Origin: Streptacidiphilus pinicola
GTDB taxonomy: Bacteria > Actinomycetota > Actinomycetes > Streptomycetales > Streptomycetaceae
Length of the DNA stretch: 64,000 nt
Assembly: GCF_003258295.1 (NCBI RefSeq)
Contig: NZ_QKYN01000072.1
Coordinates: forward strand, 1 to 64,000
Reading direction: 5' to 3'
Shown: in pieces, positions 37,443 through 45,948 of the stretch
Layout of the letters: every line of letters begins with the position of its first letter
How positions within the stretch are numbered: position 1 is the first letter of the stretch
Notes under the pieces: model-generated
What the model saw: only the letters and a program-made list of their open reading frames with translations
The model's database searches: none
Told to the model about the DNA's origin: nothing
Made by a program: the position numbers and the translations under genes

Positions 37443-38036
37443 ATGACTGGGCAGTCGACGCAGCGCCCGGCGGCGAGGTCCTCCGAGCGTGCGGCCCAGC
37501 CGCCGACCCAGCGCGGCCCCCGTGGTCACGGCCAGGGATCCGCCGCGGGCGGCCACGGTCACTCTCACGGCGGCGGCCCCGCCTCACGGCGCGGCGCGCT
37601 GCTGCCCGGTCGGCTCGCCCGACCGCAGGCCGGCTGGGTGCTGCTGGCGCTCCCGGTCCTCGGCGCACTGGTCGACGAGGTGTCCGGCGCGCCACTCGGC
37701 GGCTTCTTCCTGGTCTGCTCGGTGCTGGCCTCCGCGTGGGCCGCGCTGCTGTCGACCCGCCGCGGGCTGTGGTGGGTGCTGCCGAGCCCGCCGCTGGTCG
37801 TCGCCGCGGTGGCGCTGCTCGACCAGCTGCTGCTGCACGGCTCGGACTTCACCGGCAACAAGCTCGGCACCGGCCTGCTGAAGTGGTCGGTCGACCTGTT
37901 CCCGACCATGTTCTTCGCCCTGCTGGCCGCGTTCGTGGCACCGGCGCTGCGACGGGCCCTGCTCCGCCGTTCCGCCGCCCGCGCGGCCGGGCGCGGCGCC
38001 CAGGTTCCCGTCCCGCGAAGGAGCCACCATGACTGA
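37443..38036 (+). CDS. Small membrane protein (DUF6542-like)
   Basis: A 197-residue protein. The first 60 residues are Gln/Arg/Gly-rich with a HGHSHGGG stretch and are probably cytosolic and disordered. Then come four hydrophobic segments (GWVLLALPVLGALVDEV, FFLVCSVLASAWAALLS, LWWVLPSPPLVVAAVALL, LFPTMFFALLAAFVAPAL) and an Arg-rich tail. This is the DUF6542 pattern common in Streptomyces. ATG at 37443 follows GAGAGGAGAGG. It overlaps the LCP gene by eight bases, which suggests a joint role at the cell envelope. Confidence 0.78.
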   Translation: MTGQSTQRPAARSSERAAQPPTQRGPRGHGQGSAAGGHGHSHGGGPASRRGALLPGRLARPQAGWVLLALPVLGALVDEVSGAPLGGFFLVCSVLASAWAALLSTRRGLWWVLPSPPLVVAAVALLDQLLLHGSDFTGNKLGTGLLKWSVDLFPTMFFALLAAFVAPALRRALLRRSAARAAGRGAQVPVPRRSHHD

Positions 38037-39660
38037 CCGCTCCCAGAACCGCCCGCACGGGCGTCCCTCCGTGGGCCGTCGCCCCGCGACGCCGCTGGTC
38101 CGCGCCGGGCGCGCGGCCGTGGCCACCGCCTCCGCGGTGGTACTGCTGGGCAGCGGCGTCTCCTGGTTCACCTACCACTCGCTGACGGACGGTCTGAACA
38201 CCTCCGACGCGCTCGGCATCACGCAGCGCCACGCGCCGCCCAAGCTCGACAACTCGATCAACCTGCTGCTGATCGGACTGGACAGCCGCAAGGACATGAA
38301 CGGCAACGACCTGCCCCGGCAGTTCGTCGAGCAGGACCTGCACGCCGGCTCCAGCGACATCGGCGGTTACAACACCAACACGCTGATCCTGCTGCACATC
38401 CCCGCCAACGGCGGCAAGGTGCAGGCCTTCTCCGTCCCGCGCGACGACTACGTCGAGACGCTCAACGGCGACGGCTCCTCCCAGGGCCACCACAAGATCA
38501 AGGAGGCCTACGGCCTGGCCAAGGCGGCGATCGAGCCCCAGCTCAAGGCCCAGGGCCTGACCGGCGCCGCGCTGGAGCAGCAGAGCCGCGAGGCCGGCCG
38601 CGAGGCGACCCTGGCCACCGTCCAGCAGTTCCTCGGCGTCCGCATCGACCACTTCGCCGAGGTCAACCTGCTCGGCTTCTACGACATCGCCAAGGTGGTC
38701 CAGCCGATCACGGTCTGCCTCAAGCACGCCACCAGGGACCCGGCCATGACCGGCCAGGGCTCCGGCGCGAACTTCCACGCCGGCTACAACACCCTGGACG
38801 CCGCCGGCGCGCTCTCCTTCGTCCGCCAGCGCCACAACCTCACCAACGGCGACCTCGACCGGACCCACCGCCAGCAGGCCTTCATCTCCTCGGTGATGTA
38901 CAAGCTGAAGCAGGAGGGCCTCTTCAACGACCTGGGCAAGATGCAGGGCCTGTTCGACGTGGTGAAGAAGGACGTCGTGCTGGACTCGCAGTGGAACGTG
39001 CTCGACTTCGCCCAGCAGGTGCCCAACCTGACCGGCGGGAACGTGGTCTTCAACACCCTGCCGATCCAGGGCTTCGCCACCCGCAACGGCGAATCGGTCA
39101 ACCTCGTCGACGAGCAGCAGATCCAGCGCATCATGCGGCGGCTCGTCGCCGTCGACCCGAGCCCGGCCGCGACGCCCCCGGGCTCCGCGCCCGCCTCGTC
39201 CGCGCCGGCCGCCGCGGCGCAGCCGGCGGGGCCGGTGGCCCCCGCGACGGTCGACGTGCTGAACGGCTCCGGCGCCACCGGGCTCGCCGCACAGAAGCAG
39301 AAGGACCTGGTCGACGCGGGCTGGACCGCGGGCCGCACCGGCAACGCCGGCGCCCGCGCGCACACCGTCGTCCGCTACGGCCCCGGCAAGGACGCGGCCC
39401 AGGCCGCCAAGCAGGTCGCCGCGAAGCTCGGCGTGTCGGCGGCGCCGACCTCGTCCGGGAACGTGGCCGCGGGCCACGTCGAGGTCCTCCTCGGCGCGGA
39501 CGCGGCGTCCGGCGCGAACGCCGGAGGCGGCGCTGGCTCCGGCTCCGGGGCGGGTTCGGGCGCCGGTTCCGGGGCCGGTTCGTCCTCGGACGGCACGGCC
39601 AGCATCCCGTTCCAGGGCTCGTCCGTGGAGATGGGCCAGGGCATTCCCTGTGTGGACTGA
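38029..39660 (+). CDS. LytR-CpsA-Psr (LCP) family cell-wall ligase
   Basis: A 543-residue single-pass membrane protein. A TM anchor near residues 25-45 is followed by the LCP catalytic domain: NLLLIGLDSR, YNTNTLILLHI, VQAFSVPRDDYV (the Arg/Asp pyrophosphate site), FAEVNLLGFYDI, and LSFVRQRHN...DLDRTHRQQAFI. A LytR_C domain follows (TVDVLNGSGATGLAAQ). The final 60 residues are Gly/Ser-rich (AGSGSGAGSGAGS) and end PCVD. LCP proteins transfer glycopolymers from lipid carriers to peptidoglycan. A second LCP gene is at 57199. Confidence 0.92.
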   Translation: MTDRSQNRPHGRPSVGRRPATPLVRAGRAAVATASAVVLLGSGVSWFTYHSLTDGLNTSDALGITQRHAPPKLDNSINLLLIGLDSRKDMNGNDLPRQFVEQDLHAGSSDIGGYNTNTLILLHIPANGGKVQAFSVPRDDYVETLNGDGSSQGHHKIKEAYGLAKAAIEPQLKAQGLTGAALEQQSREAGREATLATVQQFLGVRIDHFAEVNLLGFYDIAKVVQPITVCLKHATRDPAMTGQGSGANFHAGYNTLDAAGALSFVRQRHNLTNGDLDRTHRQQAFISSVMYKLKQEGLFNDLGKMQGLFDVVKKDVVLDSQWNVLDFAQQVPNLTGGNVVFNTLPIQGFATRNGESVNLVDEQQIQRIMRRLVAVDPSPAATPPGSAPASSAPAAAAQPAGPVAPATVDVLNGSGATGLAAQKQKDLVDAGWTAGRTGNAGARAHTVVRYGPGKDAAQAAKQVAAKLGVSAAPTSSGNVAAGHVEVLLGADAASGANAGGGAGSGSGAGSGAGSGAGSSSDGTASIPFQGSSVEMGQGIPCVD

Positions 39661-39746
39661 TCCGGATTCGGTCCCGTTTCGTGGACGATTCCGTCTCAGC
39701 AACGGCACCCGGCTAGGAGAACGGGAAACACGTAAGACACACTTGT

Positions 39747-39762
39747 TGTGATTGATCGCACT
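39747..39762. promoter_or_regulatory. Crp-like binding site upstream of crp
   Basis: TGTGATTGATCGCACT in the 165-base gap before crp, 64 bases from the start codon. It matches TGTGA-N6-TCACA except in the right arm (GCACT) and is near the Streptomyces GTG-N6-GNCAC form. Autoregulation by Crp is inferred. Confidence 0.5.
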
Positions 39763-39825
39763 GTTTCCCGGTCGGGCATGATGGGGACCGAACCTCAAGC
39801 CTGCACGGCCGACTAGGAGGACCGA

Positions 39826-40500
39826 GTGGACGACGTTCTGCGGCGGGCACCGCTCTTCACCGCTCTGGACGACGAGCAGGCCGCCGAGCTGCGCGCCTCC
39901 ATGTCGGAGACGACCCTGAGCCGCGGTGAGTCGCTGTTCCACGAGGGCGACCCCGGCGACCGGCTCTACGTCATCGTCGAGGGCAAGCTGAAGCTGCACC
40001 GCGCCTCGGCCGACGGCCGCGAGAACATGCTCGCGGTGGTGGGGCCGAGCGAGATGATCGGTGAGCTGTCGCTCTTCGACCCGGGCCCGCGCACCGCGAC
40101 CGCCTCGGCACTGACCGAGGTCAAGCTGCTCGGCCTCGGCCACGGCGACCTGCAGCCGTGGCTCGCGACCCGCCCCGAGGTCGCCATCGCGCTGCTGCGC
40201 GCGATCGCGCGCCGCTTGCGTCGTACCAACGACGTCATGTCGGACCTGGTCTTCTCCGACGTCCCCGGCCGCGTCGCCAAGGCCCTGCTGGACCTGTCCC
40301 GCCGCTTCGGCGTCCCCTCCGACGAGGGCATCCACGTGGTGCACGACCTCACCCAGGAGGAGCTGGCCCAGCTGGTCGGCGCGTCGCGCGAGACGGTCAA
40401 CAAGGCGCTTGCCGACTTCGCGCAGCGGGGTTGGCTCCGCCTCGAAGCGCGCGCGGTGATCCTCCTCGACGTGGAACGCCTCGCACGCCGGTCACGGTAA
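39826..40500 (+). CDS. crp: Cyclic-AMP receptor protein Crp
   Basis: A 224-residue Crp/Fnr regulator. The cNMP-binding beta-roll carries LFHEGDPGDRLYVIVEG near 43 and MIGELSLFDPGPRTATASAL near 78, the phosphate-binding cassette. The C-terminal HTH is LTQEELAQLVGASRETVNKALADF near 172. In Streptomyces, Crp controls spore germination and links primary metabolism to antibiotic production. GTG start at 39826 follows AGGAGG. A Crp-like site lies upstream. The gene ends before a hairpin at 40509-40535. Confidence 0.95.
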   Translation: MDDVLRRAPLFTALDDEQAAELRASMSETTLSRGESLFHEGDPGDRLYVIVEGKLKLHRASADGRENMLAVVGPSEMIGELSLFDPGPRTATASALTEVKLLGLGHGDLQPWLATRPEVAIALLRAIARRLRRTNDVMSDLVFSDVPGRVAKALLDLSRRFGVPSDEGIHVVHDLTQEELAQLVGASRETVNKALADFAQRGWLRLEARAVILLDVERLARRSR

Positions 40501-40508
40501 GCAACCTG

Positions 40509-40535
40509 GGGGCGCGGGGCAGAGCCCCGCGCCCC
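40509..40535. terminator. Hairpin terminator between crp and the convergent hydrolase
   Basis: Perfect 12-bp arms GGGGCGCGGGGC and complement around an AGA loop. The right arm touches the stop of the leftward hydrolase gene. It belongs to the GGGGCGCGGGG type of repeat seen again at 45165 and 48255. Confidence 0.8.
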
Positions 40536-41314
40536 TAACGGTTCTCCCGCAGGTATTCGAGCTGAGCTCTGACCGACCACTCCGCCGCGGGCCAGAGCGA
40601 GCGGTCCACGTCCGCGTAGACGTGGGCGACGACCTCCGACGGTGACGTGTGGCCGGCCTCGACCGCCGCAGCCACCTGCGCGAGGCGGGACTCGCGGTGG
40701 GCGAGGTAGAACTCCACCGCGCCGAGCGCGTCCTCCAGGACGGGGCCGTGGCCGGGAAGGATCACGCGGGCCTCCCGGGCCTCCGCCAAAGCCCGCAGAC
40801 GCTTGAGGGAGGCGAGGTAATCGCCGAGGCGGCCGTCCGGGTGGGCGACGACGGTGGTGCCGCGGCCGAGGACGGTGTCGCCGGTCAGGAGGGAACCCTC
40901 CGCGGGAAGCGCGAAACAGAGGGAGTCCGAGGTGTGGCCCGGGGTCCCGACGACGCGGAGTTCGAGGCCGCCGACCTCCAGGACGTCCCCGTCCGCCAGA
41001 CCCTCGGAGCCCAGCCGCAGCGCGGGATCCAGCGCCCGGACCCCGCTGCCGCTGAGCGCGGCGAACCGCGCCGCGCCCTCCGCGTGGTCCGCGTGGCCGT
41101 GGGTCAGGAGCGTCGCCGCGACGCGACGGCCCTGCGACTCGACCTGGGCGAGGACCGCGGCGAGGTGGCCCTCGTGGAGGGGGCCGGGATCGATGACGAC
41201 GGCCTCGGTCGAGCCGGGCTCGGCGAGGATCCAGGTGTTGGTGCCCTCCAGCGTCATCGGGGACGGGTTGGGGGCCAGGACCAGCGTCGACCGCTCGGTC
41301 ACGACGGTGCTCAC
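40535..41314 (-). CDS. Metallo-beta-lactamase-fold hydrolase
   Basis: A 259-residue MBL-fold protein. The metal motif is LLTHGHADHAEGA (HxHxDH) near residue 72, with later ligands in GTPGHTSDSLCF, LLTGDTVLGRG and VILPGHGPVLEDA. The C-terminal part with YLAHRESRLAQV is typical of the LACTB2/glyoxalase-II-like group of hydrolases or nucleases. GTG at 41314 overlaps the Nudix stop (GTGA), so the two are coupled. The pair follows crp in Streptomyces genomes generally. Confidence 0.88.
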   Translation of the reverse strand: MSTVVTERSTLVLAPNPSPMTLEGTNTWILAEPGSTEAVVIDPGPLHEGHLAAVLAQVESQGRRVAATLLTHGHADHAEGAARFAALSGSGVRALDPALRLGSEGLADGDVLEVGGLELRVVGTPGHTSDSLCFALPAEGSLLTGDTVLGRGTTVVAHPDGRLGDYLASLKRLRALAEAREARVILPGHGPVLEDALGAVEFYLAHRESRLAQVAAAVEAGHTSPSEVVAHVYADVDRSLWPAAEWSVRAQLEYLRENR

Positions 41315-42162
41315 AGGTGCCCCCGCAGGGCCAGGCCCGGGTAGCCGGGCCAGGTGACCACGACCTCGCCGTCGTCCGCGATCGCGGCGCGGGCCAGGAC
41401 CGGGTCGATCGGCCGCGCCTTCGCCGCGGCCAGCGCCGCGTCCGGCGTGGTGAAGGCGGTGAGCTCGCGCAGCGTGGCGATCGTCGGCGGGAGCATGAAG
41501 AACTCGCCTGCCGCGTGGTGCGCCGCGGCCTCCTCCGGGGAGATCCACAGGACGCGGTCGGCCTCGCCCGGGACCTCCGCCGTGCGCTGGCCGTCGGGGA
41601 CGGTCGCGACGAAGAACCAGGTGTCGTAGCGGCGCTCCTCGAACTCGGGGGTGATCCAGCGGGACCACGCGCCGAGCAGGTCGCTGCGCAGCACCAGGCC
41701 GCGCGAGGCGAGGAACTCGCCGAAGGAGAGCTCGTGGGCCTCGAGCGCGGCGCGCGCCGCGCGCCACTCCTCGCCGGAGACGTCGGCGACGACGGAGGCC
41801 GCGTCGGGGCCGGCCAGCAGGACACCGGACTCCTCGAAGGTCTCCCGGACCGCCCCGCAGACGACGGCGCGGGCCTCGTCGGCGGAGACGCCGAGCCGCT
41901 CGCCCCACGCCTCGGGGTCCGGACCGGCCCAGCCGAGGCCGGGCGCGCTGTCACGCGGGTCGACCGCGCCGCCGGGGTAGGCGTAGGCGCCCCCTGCGAA
42001 GGCCATCGAGGTACGGCGACGCAGCAGGTAGGCCTCCACGGCCTCGCCGTGGGCCCGCAGCAGCACCACCGTGGCCGCACGGCGTGGCGTGACGGGGGTC
42101 AGCTCGCCGCGGGCCTGCGCCGCGATCCGGTCCGCCCAGCTCGGAGGGAGTCGATCACTCAT
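41311..42162 (-). CDS. Nudix hydrolase (NUDT19-like)
   Basis: A 283-residue Nudix protein. The box is split as in NUDT19/CoA-type relatives: AYAYPGGAVDPRD near residue 62 and, after an insert, VCGAVRETFEESGVLL near 102. The W-x-TPEFEERRYDTWFFVA segment near 165 is typical of that subgroup. Substrate unknown; acyl-CoA or similar is possible. First gene of a two-gene operon with the MBL-fold hydrolase. Confidence 0.84.
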   Translation of the reverse strand: MSDRLPPSWADRIAAQARGELTPVTPRRAATVVLLRAHGEAVEAYLLRRRTSMAFAGGAYAYPGGAVDPRDSAPGLGWAGPDPEAWGERLGVSADEARAVVCGAVRETFEESGVLLAGPDAASVVADVSGEEWRAARAALEAHELSFGEFLASRGLVLRSDLLGAWSRWITPEFEERRYDTWFFVATVPDGQRTAEVPGEADRVLWISPEEAAAHHAAGEFFMLPPTIATLRELTAFTTPDAALAAAKARPIDPVLARAAIADDGEVVVTWPGYPGLALRGHL

Positions 42163-42234
42163 GGCCGGATCGTACGGCGCAGGCCTGCAAAATCACACAG
42201 GGCCCCGTTGTGGGACAGGCCTCAGTGGCAGGTG

Positions 42235-42699
42235 TCAGGCCCGGACCTTGACCTGGATCTCGACCTCGACCGGCGCGTCCAGCGGCAGCACCGCGACGCC
42301 GACCGCGCTGCGGGCGTGCACGCCCGCGTCGCCCAGGACCTCGCCCAGGAACTCGCTGGCCCCGTTGACGACGCCCGGCTGGCCGGTGAAGTCGGGGGCG
42401 GACGCGACGAAGCCGACGACCTTGACGACGCGCTCGATGCGGTCCAGGTCACCGATGACGGACTTGACGGCCGCCAGCGCGTTGATCGCGCAGATCCTCG
42501 CCTGCTCCTTGGCCTCCTCGGCGGTGACCTCGGCGCCGACCTTGCCGGTCAGGCCGAGCTTGCCGGCGACCATCGGGAGCTGGCCCGAGGTGTAGACGAA
42601 GTCACCGATCTGCACGGCCGGGACGTAGGCGGCCAGCGGGGGGACGACCTCGGGCAGCGTCAGGCCCAGCTCGGCCAGGCGGCTCTCAACCTTGCTCAT
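42235..42699 (-). CDS. ridA: RidA family (enamine/imine deaminase-like) protein
   Basis: A 154-residue YjgF/YER057c/UK114 protein. Family marks are FVYTSGQLPMVAGK, EQARICAINALAAVKSVIGDL and a C-terminal DAPVEVEIQVKVRA. The catalytic Arg of true RidA (in the CRVQV motif) is not obvious: the corresponding region is AGVHARSAVGVAVLPLDAPVE, where Arg may be in HARSAVG. It lies two bases after a small DUF4177 gene. Confidence 0.88.
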   Translation of the reverse strand: MSKVESRLAELGLTLPEVVPPLAAYVPAVQIGDFVYTSGQLPMVAGKLGLTGKVGAEVTAEEAKEQARICAINALAAVKSVIGDLDRIERVVKVVGFVASAPDFTGQPGVVNGASEFLGEVLGDAGVHARSAVGVAVLPLDAPVEVEIQVKVRA

Positions 42700-42701
42700 G
42701 G

Positions 42702-42860
42702 TCACTGCTTCTCCCGCTTCAGGTACGCCACCAGCTGCTCGGGGTTGTTCGGGCCCGGCACGACCTGGACGAGCTCCCAGCCGTCCTCGCCCCAGGTGTC
42801 CAGGATCTGCTTCGTCGCGTGCACCAGCAGCGGCACGGTCGCGTATTCCCACTTGGTCAT
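42702..42860 (-). CDS. DUF4177 small protein
   Basis: A 52-residue protein, MTKWEYATVPLLVHATKQ, with the WGEDGWELVQVV motif of DUF4177. No signal or membrane segment. It is the first gene of the RidA operon and is conserved next to the ArsA-like ATPases in Streptomyces. Function unknown. Confidence 0.85.
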   Translation of the reverse strand: MTKWEYATVPLLVHATKQILDTWGEDGWELVQVVPGPNNPEQLVAYLKREKQ

Positions 42861-42957
42861 GACACTGGACTCTAGCCCGTCCACCGGATGCCCATTGGTT
42901 ACGCTCGACCGGACGGCAGCATTGAGGTGACGCGCGATCGCCAGGGAGGCACGGCTC

Positions 42958-44001
42958 ATGCCCGCAGCTCCACCCGCAGGTCCGACCGGTCCGGACTGGG
43001 AGGGCGTCCGGCTCCACGTCGTCACCGGCAAGGGGGGTACCGGCAAGACCACCGTCGCGGCGGCGCTCGCGCTGGCGCTGGCCAAGGAGGGCCGGCGGAC
43101 CCTGCTGATCGAGGTGGAGGAGCGCCAGGGCATCGCGGAACTCTTCGGGATCGCCGCGCTGCCCTACGAGGAGCGCAAGGTGGCCGGCGGGCGCGGCCAC
43201 GGCGAGGTGTTCGCGCTGGCCATCGACATCGAGCAGGCGCTGCTGGAGTACCTGGAGATGTTCTACAAGTTGGGCCGCGCGGGCAAGGCGCTGCGCAAGC
43301 TCGGCTTCATCGACTTCGCCACGACCATCGCGCCCGGCCTGCGGGACGTGCTGCTGACCGGCAAGGCCTGCGAGGCGGTGCGCCGACGTCGCCCGGACGG
43401 GCGCCGTGTCTATGACGCGGTGGTGATGGACGCCCCGCCGACGGGCCGGGTGACCCGGTTCCTCAACATCAACACCGAGGTGGCGGGCCTGGCCCGGGTC
43501 GGGCCGATCCACAACCAGTCGCAGGCGGTCATGCGGGTGATCCAGTCCCCGGAGACGGCCGTGCACCTGGTCACCCTGCTGGAGGAGATGCCGGTGCAGG
43601 AGACCGTGGACGGGGTCTCCGACCTGCACGCGGCCAAGCTGCCGGTGGGCGGCGTCTTCGTGAACATGGTCCGCCCGCCCGTACTGGACCAGGCCGCGCT
43701 GCTGGCGGCCGAGGACGGCCACGAGGAGGAGCTGGCGCTCGCGCTGACCGAGGCGGGCCTCGGCGGACGCCGTACCGCCGCGAACGGCGGCGGCCCCGGC
43801 CCGGCGGTCCGCAAGCTCGTCGGCCCGCTGCTCGCGGAGGGCCGCGAACACGCCGCGCGCGTCGAACTGGAGCGCGCCCAACGAGCTGACATCCAGGGCC
43901 TGCGGCTGCCCACCTACGAACTGCCGCAGCTGTCGGGCGGCGTCGACCTCGGCGGCCTCTACCGGCTGGCCGCCGAACTGCGGACCCAGGGGGCGGCGTG
44001 A
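42958..44001 (+). CDS. ArsA/GET3-like ATPase (first)
   Basis: A 347-residue deviant-Walker P-loop ATPase: VVTGKGGTGKTTVAAALALAL (signature Lys in KGGTGK), IEVEERQGIAEL and VVMDAPPTGRVTRFL. The middle 130 residues lack the arsenite-binding cysteines of ArsA, so arsenite export is unlikely. Paired with a second such ATPase that overlaps its stop (GTGA). In Streptomyces this pair lies beside wblA. A chaperone-like or membrane-targeting role, as in GET3, is possible. Confidence 0.88.
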   Translation: MPAAPPAGPTGPDWEGVRLHVVTGKGGTGKTTVAAALALALAKEGRRTLLIEVEERQGIAELFGIAALPYEERKVAGGRGHGEVFALAIDIEQALLEYLEMFYKLGRAGKALRKLGFIDFATTIAPGLRDVLLTGKACEAVRRRRPDGRRVYDAVVMDAPPTGRVTRFLNINTEVAGLARVGPIHNQSQAVMRVIQSPETAVHLVTLLEEMPVQETVDGVSDLHAAKLPVGGVFVNMVRPPVLDQAALLAAEDGHEEELALALTEAGLGGRRTAANGGGPGPAVRKLVGPLLAEGREHAARVELERAQRADIQGLRLPTYELPQLSGGVDLGGLYRLAAELRTQGAA

Positions 44002-45161
44002 CCTCTTCTTCCGATTCCTCCCAGGCGTTGACCACGCGTCAGCTGGACGTGGACGCGCTGCTGGACGATCCGGGCACCCGGATCATCGTCTGCTGCGGCA
44101 GTGGCGGCGTCGGCAAGACCACGACCGCGGCGGCGCTGGGCCTGCGGGCGGCCGAACGCGGCCGCAAGGTCGTCGTGCTGACGATCGACCCGGCCCGGCG
44201 GCTGGCCCAGTCGATGGGCCTCACCGAGCTCGACAACACCCCACGGGTCGTCAAGGGCGTCTCGGGGCCGGGCGAGCTGCAGGCCATGATGCTCGACATG
44301 AAGCGGACCTTCGACGAGGTCGTGCTCGCCGCGGCCGACGCCGAACGCGCCCGGCAGATCATGGAGAACCCCTTCTACCAGTCCCTCTCCTCCGGCTTCG
44401 CCGGCACGCAGGAGTACATGGCGATGGAGAAGCTGGGCCAGCTGCATGCCACGGGGACGTGGGACCTGATCGTCGTCGACACCCCGCCGAGCCGCTCGGC
44501 GCTGGACTTCCTGGACGCGCCGAACCGGCTGGGGTCCTTCCTGGACGGACGGCTCATCAAGGTGCTGACCGCTCCCGCGAAGGTGGGCGGGCGCAGCGCG
44601 ATGAAGATGCTGAACGTCGGCATGACGATGTTCACCGGCGTGCTGAGCAAGGTGCTGGGCGCGACGGTGCTGCAGGACGTCTCCACCTTCGTCGCGGCGA
44701 TGGACTCGATGTTCGGCGGCTTCCGCGAGCGCGCGGACCGGACGTACGCGTTGCTGCAGGCCCAGGGCACCGCGTTCCTCGTCGTCGCCGCGCCGGAGCG
44801 GGACGCCCTGCGGGAGGCGGCGTACTTCGTCGACCGGCTGGAGGCCGATCGGATGCCCTTGGCCGGGCTGGTCCTCAACCGCGTCCACGGCACGGGCGCA
44901 CCCCAGCTCAGCGCGGAGCGCGCCCGGGCGGCGGCGGAGTCCCTCGACGAGGCCCCACCGGGCGACGCGGAACAGCTCGCAGCGGGACTGCTGCGCCTCC
45001 ACGCGGAACGCATGCGGATCATCGCGAGGGAACGCCGCATGCGCGACCGCTTCGCCTCCGTCTACCCGGACGTCCGCGTGACCGAGGTCTCCGCCCTCGC
45101 CGGCGACGTCCACGACCTGGAGGGCCTGCGGGCGGTCGGCGAGCTGCTGGCACGCGAGTAA
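43998..45161 (+). CDS. ArsA/GET3-like ATPase (second)
   Basis: A 387-residue ATPase. P-loop IVCCGSGGVGKTTTAAALGL, switch I LTIDPARRLAQSMGL, switch II LIVVDTPPSRSALDFL. The FSDSTG-like metal loop and cysteines of ArsA are missing. A helical, Met-rich middle (MKMLNVGMTMFTGVLSKVLG) could be a hydrophobic substrate groove. It probably works as a heterodimer with the product of the gene just upstream. Confidence 0.88.
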   Translation: MTSSSDSSQALTTRQLDVDALLDDPGTRIIVCCGSGGVGKTTTAAALGLRAAERGRKVVVLTIDPARRLAQSMGLTELDNTPRVVKGVSGPGELQAMMLDMKRTFDEVVLAAADAERARQIMENPFYQSLSSGFAGTQEYMAMEKLGQLHATGTWDLIVVDTPPSRSALDFLDAPNRLGSFLDGRLIKVLTAPAKVGGRSAMKMLNVGMTMFTGVLSKVLGATVLQDVSTFVAAMDSMFGGFRERADRTYALLQAQGTAFLVVAAPERDALREAAYFVDRLEADRMPLAGLVLNRVHGTGAPQLSAERARAAAESLDEAPPGDAEQLAAGLLRLHAERMRIIARERRMRDRFASVYPDVRVTEVSALAGDVHDLEGLRAVGELLARE

Positions 45162-45164
45162 CCG

Positions 45165-45211
45165 TCAGGGGCGCGAGGCTGTGCCACCGTGCGGCTCCGC
45201 CGCGCGCCCCT
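45165..45211. repeat. GGGGCGCG-type inverted repeat
   Basis: CAGGGGCGCG and CGCGCGCCCCTG arms flank a GC-rich 25-base loop between the second ATPase and the convergent wblA. It is likely a terminator and one of three related repeats in the window. Confidence 0.55.
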
Positions 45212-45231
45212 GGACAGTGCAGCTACACGCC

Positions 45232-45561
45232 TCAGCCGGCTTCGGCGAAGTCCAGGTGGTCGACGTCCACCGTGCCGGTGTACGCCTGCTCGTACTCGCT
45301 GCGCGCGGTCTCGAGGAGACGGCGCCACGAGACGACCGTCGGCCGACGGCGCAGCAGCGCTCTGCGCTCGCGCTCGGTCATGCCTCCCCAGACACCGAAC
45401 TCGACACGGTTGTCCAGAGCATCCGCCAAGCACTCGGTCCGCACCGGGCATCCGGTGCACACCGCCTTGGCGCGGTTCTGTGCCGCCCCCTGGACGAACA
45501 GTTCGTCCGGATCGCTGGTGCGGCAGGCGGCCTGCGCACTCCAGTCCTCAACCCAGCTCAT
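45232..45561 (-). CDS. wblA: WhiB-like regulator WblA
   Basis: A 109-residue Fe-S-binding WhiB family protein. The four cysteines are in SAQAACRTSD and KAVCTGCPVRTECLADALD (C...C-x2-C-x5-C). The signature GVWGGMTERERRALLRRRP follows. The sequence is almost that of S. coelicolor WblA, a global repressor of antibiotic production and activator of sporulation. ATG at 45561 follows GAGAGGA; an in-frame upstream start would add 15 residues not present in known WblA. Confidence 0.95.
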   Translation of the reverse strand: MSWVEDWSAQAACRTSDPDELFVQGAAQNRAKAVCTGCPVRTECLADALDNRVEFGVWGGMTERERRALLRRRPTVVSWRRLLETARSEYEQAYTGTVDVDHLDFAEAG

Positions 45562-45948
45562 GCTGGCGCCGTCCTCTCCCGAATCGAGGCTCCCCCACGG
45601 CGGCAACGGCGAATATGCCGTTGCCAGTTGAGGACGTTACGGAAGAAGTGCGCGTTGCAACAGCCCCCTGGGGCCCAATCCTTATGGCCCATTTGGACTA
45701 TGCGTGCTCGCGAGATCACCCGTTGGAGTGATCGCAGGTCGGCGGGCTGTCTGGGCTTCGGGGGCCCGCCTCACCGTTCCCGCCTGGGCATTCGCCTGGC
45801 ATATGCCAGGCAATCCCCCACGATTCGGTCATCTCTCATCACCCACAAGAGTGAATCAAGAGAGCGCACAGCAAGTTGGTGCACGCTTGTGACAAGACTA
45901 GGCGAACACCTGCCCGCGTGTCCCAAGAACGCCGCGTAAGGTGCTCCC
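45562..45948. promoter_or_regulatory. wblA-PBP divergent control region with two perfect palindromes
   Basis: A 387-base gap between the divergent wblA and PBP genes. GGCAACGGC-N6-GCCGTTGCC lies at 45602-45625, 41 bases upstream of wblA. An 18-bp perfect palindrome GCCTGGCATATGCCAGGC lies at 45794-45811. No gene is seen. They are candidates for developmental-regulator binding, but I cannot name the factor. Confidence 0.55.

Noticed and set aside
42958-45161. Arsenite export by the ArsA-like pair
   Set aside because: The metal-binding cysteines of ArsA are missing and there is no arsB, arsR or arsC near. The locus is the conserved wblA neighbourhood.
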